This document shows positions 1-5,882 of a stretch of DNA of 13,716 bases, in pieces. The DNA is from an uncultured Massilia sp. (GTDB taxonomy: Bacteria; Pseudomonadota; Gammaproteobacteria; Burkholderiales; Burkholderiaceae), in contig CAMLMV010000084.1 of the NCBI GenBank assembly GCA_946481275.1, forward strand, positions 1 through 13,716, in the 5' to 3' direction. The first letter of the stretch is position 1. The number at the start of each line of letters is the position of its first letter. The position numbers and the translations under genes are program-made. A model generated the notes under the pieces. That model searched no databases. It had not been told where the DNA came from and worked only from the letters and a program-made list of their open reading frames with translations.

Positions 1-882
1 CTGCACGCGGGTGTTCATCTCGATGAAGTAGAACTCGCCGTTCTCGTACAGGAATTCGAACGTGCCGGCGCCGCGGTAGCCGATCTTGCGGCAGGCTTCG
101 GCGCAGCGGTCGCCGATCTTCTCGATCAGCTTGCGCGGGATGCCCGGTGCCGGCGCTTCCTCGATGACCTTCTGGTGACGGCGCTGCATGGAGCAGTCGC
201 GCTCGCCCAGCCAGACGGCCTGCTTGTGTTCGTCGGCGAGGACCTGGATTTCCACGTGGCGCGGATTCTCCAGGTATTTCTCCATATAGACTTCGGGATT
301 GCCGAACGCGGTGCCGGCTTCCGTCTTGGTCATCGCGACGGCGTTCAGCAGGGCGGCTTCCGTGTGCACGACGCGCATGCCGCGGCCGCCGCCGCCGCCG
401 GCGGCCTTGATGATGACCGGGTAGCCAACGCGGCGCGCGGTCTGGATGATCTCTTTCGGATCGTCGGGCAGGGCGCCGTCCGAACCGGGCACGCAGGGCA
501 CGCCGGCGCGGATCATCGCCTGCTTGGCCGAGACCTTGTCGCCCATCAGGCGGATCGATTCGGGACGGGGACCGATGAAGACGAAGCCCGATTTTTCGAC
601 GCGTTCGGCGAAGTCGGCGTTTTCCGACAGGAAGCCGTAGCCGGGGTGGATCGCTTCGGCGTCCGTGACTTCCGCCGCGCTGATGATCGCCGGCATGCTC
701 AGGTAGCTTTGCGCCGACGGGGCCGGGCCGATGCAGACGGACTCGTCGGCCAGCTTCACGTACTTGGCGTCCTTGTCCGCCTCGGAGTGCACGACGACCG
801 TCTTGATACCCATCTCGCGGCAGGCGCGCTGGATACGCAACGCGATTTCACCACGGTTGGCGATAAGAATTTTTTCAAACAT
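1..882 (-). CDS. accC: Biotin carboxylase subunit of acetyl-CoA carboxylase, N-terminal 294 residues (cut by window edge)
   Basis: AccC carboxylates the biotin on AccB using ATP and bicarbonate, the first half-reaction of malonyl-CoA synthesis in the cytoplasm. The reading frame opens with [18 protein letters not shown] and stays open to base 1, so about the last third (the family is near 450 residues) is outside the window. Residue positions line up with E. coli AccC: K116 and K159 for ATP, the glycine-rich loop at 162-166, H209, K238, E276, and E288/N290/R292 in the IEMNTRVQ motif that ends at the edge. The ATG at 882 gives this exact register. It lies 73 bases downstream of accB, with two GC-rich hairpins in the gap and no strong Shine-Dalgarno sequence, so it is probably co-transcribed with accB. 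Identification is near certain; only completeness is unknown. Confidence 0.97.
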   Translation of the reverse strand, partial: MFEKILIANRGEIALRIQRACREMGIKTVVVHSEADKDAKYVKLADESVCIGPAPSAQSYLSMPAIISAAEVTDAEAIHPGYGFLSENADFAERVEKSGFVFIGPRPESIRLMGDKVSAKQAMIRAGVPCVPGSDGALPDDPKEIIQTARRVGYPVIIKAAGGGGGRGMRVVHTEAALLNAVAMTKTEAGTAFGNPEVYMEKYLENPRHVEIQVLADEHKQAVWLGERDCSMQRRHQKVIEEAPAPGIPRKLIEKIGDRCAEACRKIGYRGAGTFEFLYENGEFYFIEMNTRVQ

Positions 883-907
883 GGTAAGTTCGGTGTTTCT
901 TTGAGTG

Positions 908-922
908 CCGGCAGCGTGCCGG
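908..922 (-). promoter_or_regulatory. GC-rich inverted repeat in the accB-accC spacer (hairpin 2)
   Basis: CCGGCA at 908-913 and TGCCGG at 917-922 are perfect inverted arms around a 3-base spacer. Read on the minus strand this is the second of two consecutive hairpins between the accB stop and the accC start. No T-run follows, so an intrinsic terminator is unlikely. A role in mRNA stability or in tuning accC expression is inference. Confidence 0.5.
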
Positions 923-925
923 GAG

Positions 926-947
926 GGCGCGGTCGGACGACCGCGCC
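926..947 (-). promoter_or_regulatory. Strong GC-rich inverted repeat just after the accB stop (hairpin 1)
   Basis: GGCGCGGTCG at 926-935 and CGACCGCGCC at 938-947 are perfect 10-base arms separated by two bases. As RNA this gives a 9-base-pair stem with a 4-base loop starting 8 bases after the accB stop codon. Without a T-run it does not look like a standard terminator. It could protect the accB 3' end or partly attenuate transcription into accC. Confidence 0.6.
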
Positions 948-955
948 GGAGACGT

Positions 956-1423
956 TTAGCCGATCACGAACAGCGGCTGGCCGAATTCGACGGGCTGGCC
1001 GTTTTCCACCAGGATCTTGGTGACGGTGCCGGAGAGATCGGCATCGATTTCATTCAGGAGCTTCATCGCTTCGATGATGCACAGGGTATCGCCTTCCTTC
1101 ACGGTCGAACCCACTTCGACGAACGCCGGGGCGCCCGGTGCCGAGGAGCGGTAGAACGTGCCGACCATCGGCGACTTGACGACGTGGCCGGTCGGTTCGG
1201 CCGGTGCGGCCGGGGCTGCTGCCGCGGGCGCGGCGGCCGGCGCCGACACGGCCGGTGCCGAGTATTGCTGGACGCCTTGCTGCGGCACCATGACCACCTG
1301 ATTCTGCGGGATTGCCGAGGACTTGACGATGCGGACCTTGCTTTCGCCTTCGGTCACTTCGAGTTCGGCGATATCCGACTCGGCGACGAGGTCGATCAGT
1401 GTCTTGAGTTTTCTTAGATCCAT
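956..1423 (-). CDS. accB: Biotin carboxyl carrier protein of acetyl-CoA carboxylase
   Basis: AccB carries the covalently bound biotin that moves carboxyl groups between AccC and the carboxyltransferase AccAD. The 155-residue length is typical. The N-terminal part (about 1-35, [20 protein letters not shown]) is the conserved AccB start. A linker rich in Ala and Pro spans about 57-77. The C-terminal biotinyl domain (about 80-155) has the attachment motif EAMKLLNE with biotinyl Lys121; the usual sequence is EAMKMMN, so the two residues after the lysine are changed conservatively. The ATG at 1423 is supported by AAGGGG six bases upstream. It lies 86 bases downstream of aroQ and upstream of accC on the same strand. 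In E. coli AccB also represses its own operon; whether that applies here cannot be seen from sequence. Confidence 0.97.
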   Translation of the reverse strand: MDLRKLKTLIDLVAESDIAELEVTEGESKVRIVKSSAIPQNQVVMVPQQGVQQYSAPAVSAPAAAPAAAAPAAPAEPTGHVVKSPMVGTFYRSSAPGAPAFVEVGSTVKEGDTLCIIEAMKLLNEIDADLSGTVTKILVENGQPVEFGQPLFVIG

Positions 1424-1429
1424 GTGAAA

Positions 1430-1435
1430 CCCCTT
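1430..1435 (-). promoter_or_regulatory. Ribosome binding site of accB
   Basis: The minus strand reads AAGGGG six bases before the accB ATG, a good Shine-Dalgarno match that fixes the start at 1423. Confidence 0.7.
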
Positions 1436-1509
1436 GGAATTATTTGTTTAAGAGCATACGGCGCGTCGGCGGTAGGTACTTACGCGCGAATGCGTGAAGT
1501 TGACGTAGA

Positions 1510-1947
1510 TTAACGTTGTTTCAGCGCGAAGTCGATGGCAAAGCGATATCCATCCGCTCCCAGCCCGCAGATCGTGCCCAGCGCGATCGCCGACAGGAAA
1601 GAGTGGTGCCGGAACTCCTCGCGCTTGTAAATATTAGAGATGTGCACTTCCACGAACGGAATGTCCACCCCGGCCAGCGCATCGCGCAGCGCCACGCTGG
1701 TATGGGTCAATCCGCCCGGGTTGATGATGATCGCGTCCACGCCTTCCTGGCGTGCGGCGTGAATGCGGTCGATCAGCGCGCCTTCATGGTTGCTTTGGAA
1801 ACAGACAATCTCCGCCCCGGCTTCCCGTGCCTGGGCGGTGGCGGCCTGCTCGATGTCGGCCAGCGTCGTCGCGCCGTACACCGCAGGCTCACGTGTCCCC
1901 AACAAATTCAAATTAGGGCCATTGAGCAGCAGTAGCTTTTTCGCCAT
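1510..1947 (-). CDS. aroQ: Type II 3-dehydroquinate dehydratase
   Basis: AroQ converts 3-dehydroquinate to 3-dehydroshikimate, step three of the shikimate pathway, as a cytoplasmic dodecamer in this family. From the start chosen the protein has 145 residues, the usual length. Visible motifs are [12 protein letters not shown] (6-17), R19 and Y24 of the mobile loop (REPAVYG), the NPGG motif at 76-79, H82, H102 in EVHISN, and R113. The frame stays open upstream to an ATG at 2007 (20 extra residues) with another ATG at 1980, but family members begin at [12 protein letters not shown], so 1947 is preferred despite a weak ribosome binding site. It lies between the thioredoxin-like gene and accB on the same strand. 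The aroQ-accB-accC order is common in beta- and gammaproteobacteria. Confidence 0.96.
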   Translation of the reverse strand: MAKKLLLLNGPNLNLLGTREPAVYGATTLADIEQAATAQAREAGAEIVCFQSNHEGALIDRIHAARQEGVDAIIINPGGLTHTSVALRDALAGVDIPFVEVHISNIYKREEFRHHSFLSAIALGTICGLGADGYRFAIDFALKQR

Positions 1948-1986
1948 ATTCAACCGTCTGTTTGCCCGAAAGACAGGCATTTTGCC

Positions 1987-2005
1987 GCCAACGTTACGTG
2001 TTGGC
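1987..2005. promoter_or_regulatory. Inverted repeat in the aroQ leader
   Basis: GCCAAC at 1987-1992 and GTTGGC at 2000-2005 form a 6-base inverted repeat with a 7-base spacer, 40 bases upstream of the preferred aroQ start. It may be a leader hairpin or a protein site. No T-run follows on the minus strand. Support is only the symmetry. Confidence 0.3.
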
Positions 2006-2032
2006 AAGCGATAAAAAGAAGTCGGAAAATAA

Positions 2033-2048
2033 GTGAACGACCGTTCAC
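2033..2048. promoter_or_regulatory. Near-perfect palindrome (GTGAACG-AC-CGTTCAC), operator-like or weak terminator
   Basis: The two 7-base arms are exact reverse complements around a 2-base centre. The site sits five bases beyond the stop of the thioredoxin-like gene and 85 bases upstream of the aroQ start. Size and symmetry resemble binding sites of dimeric TetR-type repressors, but no such regulator is encoded here. Alternatively, on the minus strand it could form a 6-base-pair stem with a tetraloop followed by TTATTTT, a weak intrinsic terminator for the thioredoxin-like gene. The sequence alone does not decide between these. Confidence 0.4.
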
Positions 2049-2053
2049 CTGAA

Positions 2054-2608
2054 CTACAACTTGGCCAGGTCGGCGCGCACCTGATCGAACTTCAGACGGC
2101 CCAGGTAAGTCTTGCGGACCTGCCCATCTGCGCCGATCAGCACCGTAAATGGCAGCCCGCCGTTCGCGTTGCCGAGGCCGCGCGCGAGGTCGGTGCCACC
2201 CATGCCGCCTACGTACAATGGGTAGGAAATCTTGATTTTGCGGGCAAACTCGGCGAGATTCGTGGGGGAATCAATGCCGATGCCGATCACATTGAAATGC
2301 TTGCCCCCGTCCCTGGCTGCCAGTTCCGACAGTTCCGGCATCTCCGACACGCACGGCGCGCACCACGACGCCCAGAAGTTCACGAGCAGCGGCTTGCCCT
2401 TCCACTGGGCGAGCGGCTGCGGCTTGCCGGCCAGGTCGTTCAGCGACGTTGCATACAGATTCGTCACCGCGGTATGCGGGCGGCCGTCGGTGGGCGTATA
2501 AGTGGTCGTCAGCGGACCCTTGGCATCCTGCTTGACGCCGGCGATGGCGCCGAGGACGGTGAAGGCGGCGGCCAGGATCACATAGCCGGCCAGGTGTTTC
2601 TTATTCAT
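2054..2608 (-). CDS. Membrane-anchored TlpA/ResA-type thiol-disulfide oxidoreductase
   Basis: The 184-residue protein has a hydrophobic N-terminal segment (about 7-24, after MNKK) that should act as an uncleaved anchor or signal peptide, placing a thioredoxin-fold domain (about 50-184) in the periplasm. The redox motif is WCAPC with Cys83 and Cys86, in the context [17 protein letters not shown]. The cis-proline loop is GLPFT at 152-156 (Pro153). TlpA, ResA and CcmG relatives reduce specific extracytoplasmic disulfides, for example in cytochrome c or oxidase assembly; the client here cannot be read from sequence, and no cytochrome biogenesis gene is nearby. The start overlaps the end of the upstream gene by eight bases, indicating co-translation. 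The family call is firm, the client unknown. Confidence 0.9.
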   Translation of the reverse strand: MNKKHLAGYVILAAAFTVLGAIAGVKQDAKGPLTTTYTPTDGRPHTAVTNLYATSLNDLAGKPQPLAQWKGKPLLVNFWASWCAPCVSEMPELSELAARDGGKHFNVIGIGIDSPTNLAEFARKIKISYPLYVGGMGGTDLARGLGNANGGLPFTVLIGADGQVRKTYLGRLKFDQVRADLAKL

Positions 2609-3242
2609 CTTGTTCGAGAGAGTCGTTATTCATCAAAGTACGGAGCGTGGCGGCATCCGCGCGCTGCAGGCTGCCGTCCGCGCGGGGTTTCAGCGCACCG
2701 CGTAAATCGTTCATGTCATACAGCTCGGCGTGCACCATTTCTTTTTGCCACGTAAAGCTTACCGTTTCCACCGGATCGTGGCGTCCCCCTTTGAAGTGGG
2801 GAGTTTCCGAAATCTCGATATTGACGTTGCGGTTCAACAGCCAGATTTCGACATCTTTCGCGCTGTCGGCAAATAATTGCAGGTGGATGTCGTCATGTTC
2901 GCCCGCCGTTCCGTTCAAAACCGCACCGGTAATATATGGGCGGAACTCGGCCAATTGTTCCATGACTTCCAGCGCCGCGCTGCGCATGTGCTGCAATCGC
3001 GCGGCCTGGGCCGGGCCATGGAACAGCGCCTGGTAGCGGCGCACCTCGTCTTCGACTTGCAGATTATCCGGCAGATAATTCGGGGAAGGGCGGTCGACGC
3101 CGAGCACCTGGCGGGCCGCCTTGGCCTTGGCCGTCGAGTAATCGGCCCCATCCTGGGCGATCATGCGGGCGGCCGTCGCGGCGATGCGTGCACGCACCTG
3201 TTGTAGGTCGTCATTTAAATTGGGCATCATGTCCGAGATCAT
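2601..3242 (-). CDS. Conserved-looking protein of unknown function with a nucleotidyltransferase-like patch
   Basis: I do not recognise a characterised family for this 213-residue, apparently soluble protein. The N-terminal part (about 7-100) is predicted helical and rich in Ala, Arg and Gln. The central stretch, ITGAVLNGTAGEHDDIHLQL (about 104-123) followed by FADSAKDVEIWLLN, resembles the core of the polymerase-beta nucleotidyltransferase fold (small residues, then an Asp-hydrophobic-x pair in a strand). The usual second acidic residue is His120, so activity is doubtful. The ATG at 3242 is the longest start; an ATG at 3230 (MMPNLN) is equally possible. The gene is divergent from mpl across 74 bases and overlaps the downstream thioredoxin-like gene by eight bases. 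Coding status is strong; the fold comparison is inference. Confidence 0.82.
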   Translation of the reverse strand: MISDMMPNLNDDLQQVRARIAATAARMIAQDGADYSTAKAKAARQVLGVDRPSPNYLPDNLQVEDEVRRYQALFHGPAQAARLQHMRSAALEVMEQLAEFRPYITGAVLNGTAGEHDDIHLQLFADSAKDVEIWLLNRNVNIEISETPHFKGGRHDPVETVSFTWQKEMVHAELYDMNDLRGALKPRADGSLQRADAATLRTLMNNDSLEQDE

Positions 3243-3273
3243 ACTCTTGAAAGGAAAATGGCATCGCGTCGGG

Positions 3274-3279
3274 TAGAAT
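3274..3279 (+). promoter_or_regulatory. Candidate -10 element (TAGAAT) for mpl
   Basis: TAGAAT matches five of six bases of the sigma-70 -10 consensus and lies 37 bases before the mpl start, inside the only gap between divergent genes here. A TTGAAA at 3247-3252 is too far upstream (21 bases) for normal -35 spacing, so the -35 is weak or absent. The same GGTAGAAT string recurs at 8035-8042 before the TonB-like gene, which supports it as a local promoter type. Confidence 0.4.
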
Positions 3280-3316
3280 CGCGTATTCGCTATTACAGAG
3301 ATCCCTTCGGCACGTC

Positions 3317-4687
3317 ATGCACATCCATATCCTCGGCATCTGCGGCACCTTCATGGGCGGCCTCGCGGTGCTGGCCAAAGAGGCCGGCCACCGCGTCACC
3401 GGGTGCGACGCCAACGTCTACCCTCCGATGAGCACCCAGCTCGAAGCCCAGGGCATCGAGCTGATCCAGGGTTACGGGCCCGAACAGGTGAGCCTGAACC
3501 CGGACCTGTACGTCGTCGGCAACGTGATGACGCGCGGGAATCCGCTCGTCGAGGAAATCCTGAACCGCGGCCTGCCGTACGTCTCCGGCCCGCAATGGAT
3601 TGGCGACCACATTCTCCGTAATAAATGGGTGCTCGCCGTCGCGGGCACGCACGGCAAGACGACGACGACGTCGATGCTGGCGTGGATCCTGGAAGATGCC
3701 GGCTATTCGCCGGGATTCCTGATCGGCGGCGTGCCGCTGAACTTCGGCGTGTCGGCCCGCCTGTCGGGCGAAACGGATTCGGATTTCTTCGTGATCGAGG
3801 CGGACGAGTACGACACGGCCTTCTTCGACAAGCGTTCGAAGTTCGTGCACTACCACGCCAAGACCGCGGTATTGAACAACCTCGAATACGATCACGCCGA
3901 CATCTTCCCCGATATCGGCGCCATCGAGACCCAGTTCCACCACCTCGTGCGCACCGTGCCCGGTGTCGGCCGCATCGTCGTGAACGGCGACGAAGCGTCG
4001 CTGGCGCGCGTCCTGAAGCGCGGCTGCTGGAGCGAGAAGGAAAGTTTCGGCGGTTCCGAAGGCGTGGACTGGAGCCTCGTCGAGCATCCGGGCGGTTCCA
4101 GCTTCGACGTCTTTTTTAAAGGCGACAAGCAGGGCACCGTCCACTGGGACCTGACCGGCCACCACAACCGCAGCAACGCCATGGCCGCCATCGCGGCCGC
4201 GCGCCACGTCGGCGTGCCGCCCGCGCAGGCGATCGATTCGCTGGCCCGCTTCCAGAACGTCAAGCGGCGCATGGAAGTGCGCGGCGTCGTGAACGGCGTG
4301 ACCGTGTATGACGACTTCGCCCACCATCCGACGGCGATCGCGACGACCGTCGGCGGCTTGCGCCAGAAGATCGGCACGAGTGGCAGGATTCTGGCCGTGC
4401 TGGAACCGCGCTCGAACACGATGAAGCTGGGCGCGATGAAAGATGCGCTGCCGGGCAGCCTGAAGGATGCGGACCTCGTGTTCGGCTTCGGCAGCCAGCA
4501 GGCGCTGGGCTGGTCGCTGGCCGACGCCCTGAAACCGCTGGGGGCCAACGCGCACAGCTTCGACCAGCTCGACTACATGGTGCAGGCGATCGTCCAGGCC
4601 GCGCAGCCGGGCGACCACATCCTCGTGATGAGCAACGGCGGCTTCGGCGGCGTGCACCAGAAGCTGCTGGAGGCGATGGCGGCATGA
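3317..4687 (+). CDS. mpl: UDP-N-acetylmuramate:L-alanyl-gamma-D-glutamyl-meso-diaminopimelate ligase (murein tripeptide ligase)
   Basis: Mpl re-attaches recycled murein tripeptide to UDP-MurNAc in the cytoplasm using ATP, letting the cell reuse peptidoglycan fragments. The 456-residue protein is full length for the family. It opens with the UDP-binding domain MHIHILGICGTFMGGLA, which separates Mpl from MurC. The P-loop is AGTHGKTTTTSMLAW (109-123), followed by EADEYDTAFFDKRSKF (161-176) and NNLEYDHADIF (187-197), both typical Mur-ligase metal and nucleotide motifs. The C-terminal domain has YDDFAHHPTAI and LEPRSNTMKLG. The start at 3317 matches the family N-terminus. Its stop overlaps the yqiA start in ATGA, so it heads a tightly coupled cluster. 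Identification is confident. Confidence 0.97.
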   Translation: MHIHILGICGTFMGGLAVLAKEAGHRVTGCDANVYPPMSTQLEAQGIELIQGYGPEQVSLNPDLYVVGNVMTRGNPLVEEILNRGLPYVSGPQWIGDHILRNKWVLAVAGTHGKTTTTSMLAWILEDAGYSPGFLIGGVPLNFGVSARLSGETDSDFFVIEADEYDTAFFDKRSKFVHYHAKTAVLNNLEYDHADIFPDIGAIETQFHHLVRTVPGVGRIVVNGDEASLARVLKRGCWSEKESFGGSEGVDWSLVEHPGGSSFDVFFKGDKQGTVHWDLTGHHNRSNAMAAIAAARHVGVPPAQAIDSLARFQNVKRRMEVRGVVNGVTVYDDFAHHPTAIATTVGGLRQKIGTSGRILAVLEPRSNTMKLGAMKDALPGSLKDADLVFGFGSQQALGWSLADALKPLGANAHSFDQLDYMVQAIVQAAQPGDHILVMSNGGFGGVHQKLLEAMAA

Positions 4688-5292
4688 GCGGCGCCTCGCA
4701 CCTTCTCTATCTGCACGGCTTCCGCTCGTCCCCGCGCTCGTTCAAGGCGCGCGTGGTGCAGCAGCGGATGGAAGCGGCCGGCCGCGCCGGCGACCTGACC
4801 TGCCCGCAACTGCCGGCCTCGCCGAAGGCCGCGATGGACCTCGTGCTCACGCTGGTCGAGCGCTACTCGGGCAATCTCGCGATCATCGGCTCCTCGCTGG
4901 GCGGCTTCTACGCCACCTGGCTGGCGGAGCGCTTCGGTTGCCGCGCCGCGCTGATCAATCCGGCCGTCGATCCTTTGAAAGACCTGGACAGGCACGTCGG
5001 CATCACGACCGAGTGGCATACCGGCGAGCCGTTCGAATTCAAGCGCGAGTACATCGATGAACTGGCCGCATTGAAAGTCGGGACCATCACCCGGCCGGCG
5101 CGCTATTTCCTGCTGGCCGCCACGGGCGACGAGGTGTTGGACTACCGCGACATGGTTGCGCATTACGCGGGCGCGCACCAGCACGTCATCCAGGGCAGCG
5201 ACCACGCGGTGTCGGAATTCGAGCAGTATGTCGATGAGGTGTTGGCCTTCTGCGGAGTACAAGGCGCTGCCGGATCGGACCATCGTCAGTGA
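4684..5292 (+). CDS. yqiA: YqiA-type alpha/beta-hydrolase esterase
   Basis: This 202-residue protein belongs to the YqiA (UPF0227) group of small cytoplasmic esterases; E. coli YqiA hydrolyses acyl-CoA and short esters in vitro, but its physiological substrate is not settled. The oxyanion region is LLYLHGFRSSPRSFKA (7-22). The nucleophile elbow GSSLGGFYATWLAERFG (69-85) gives Ser71. The likely other triad members are Asp149 in TGDEVLDY and His174 in GSDHAVSEFE. All three fall where the family has them. It starts inside the mpl stop (ATGA overlap) and its own stop overlaps the ubiC start (GTGA), so translation is probably coupled on both sides. There is no signal peptide. The family call is strong; the role within this cluster is unknown. 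Confidence 0.93.
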   Translation: MSGASHLLYLHGFRSSPRSFKARVVQQRMEAAGRAGDLTCPQLPASPKAAMDLVLTLVERYSGNLAIIGSSLGGFYATWLAERFGCRAALINPAVDPLKDLDRHVGITTEWHTGEPFEFKREYIDELAALKVGTITRPARYFLLAATGDEVLDYRDMVAHYAGAHQHVIQGSDHAVSEFEQYVDEVLAFCGVQGAAGSDHRQ

Positions 5293-5882
5293 GGCCGGCG
5301 TCGCTGCGCCGGGCCCGCTGGCTGGCGCATCCGGACGGCACGGGCGCGCCGGCCGCCATGCGCGACTGGCTGACGACGCCGGGCTCCCTGACGGCGCGCC
5401 TGATCGCGCACAGCCGGCACTTCCGGGTACAGAAACTGCGCCAGGCGGGCAATGTCTGCCTGGCGGACGAGGCCGGCGCGATCGGCCTGGCGCGGCCCCA
5501 GCGCGTGTGGGAGCGCGAAGTGCTGCTGCGCTGCGACGGCCAGCCGGTCGTGTACGGCCACACCGTCGTGCCGATGAGTGCCAGCGCGAGCGACTGGCCC
5601 CTGTTTTCGGCGCTGGGCGAACGGTCGCTCGGCACCACGCTGTTTTACGATCCGCGGGTCACGCGCGGCGCGCTGGAATTCGCGCGGCTGCGTCCCGGCC
5701 ATCCGCTGCTGGCCCGCGTGCATGCCGCGCTGGGCCGGAATGAGCCGGCGCGCGACACTTATTTTGCGCGGCGCTGCGTGTATCGCCGCCGCCAGGGACT
5801 GCTGCTGGTCACCGAGATCTTCCTGCCCGAGGTGCTCGATCTCGAGGCGACCGCATTTAATATGAATACGAATACAAAATGA
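5289..5882 (+). CDS. ubiC: Chorismate lyase (chorismate--pyruvate lyase)
   Basis: UbiC splits chorismate into 4-hydroxybenzoate and pyruvate, the entry step of ubiquinone synthesis. The 197-residue frame shows the family pattern: DWLTTPGSLTARL (26-38), WEREVLLRCDGQP with Arg76 (74-86), GHTVVP (90-95), SLGTTLF (113-119) and TEIFLP with Glu176 (175-180). Arg76 and Glu176 correspond to the active-site Arg76 and Glu155 of E. coli UbiC. The start is GTG at 5289, overlapping the yqiA stop as GTGA; an internal ATG at 5358 would remove the N-terminal part. The last ten residues (TAFNMNTNTK) are AT-rich and look unconserved. Its stop overlaps the next start (ATGA). Chorismate comes from the shikimate pathway, two of whose enzymes are also encoded in this window. 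Confidence 0.93.
   Translation: MRPASLRRARWLAHPDGTGAPAAMRDWLTTPGSLTARLIAHSRHFRVQKLRQAGNVCLADEAGAIGLARPQRVWEREVLLRCDGQPVVYGHTVVPMSASASDWPLFSALGERSLGTTLFYDPRVTRGALEFARLRPGHPLLARVHAALGRNEPARDTYFARRCVYRRRQGLLLVTEIFLPEVLDLEATAFNMNTNTK

Noticed and set aside
382..406. A GCC-type trinucleotide run as a possible unstable repeat
   Set aside because: It encodes the conserved glycine-rich ATP loop of AccC (residues 162-166) and is explained by protein function.
175..1023. A 282-codon open frame on the plus strand
   Set aside because: It is antisense to accC and the end of accB, both certain from conserved residues.
1948..2007. A longer AroQ starting at the ATG at 2007
   Set aside because: Family members start at the [12 protein letters not shown] position, and the additional 20 codons overlap an inverted repeat in what looks like leader sequence.
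3293..4657. A 454-codon open frame on the minus strand
   Set aside because: It is antisense to mpl, whose motifs are unambiguous; the minus-strand product has no domain pattern.
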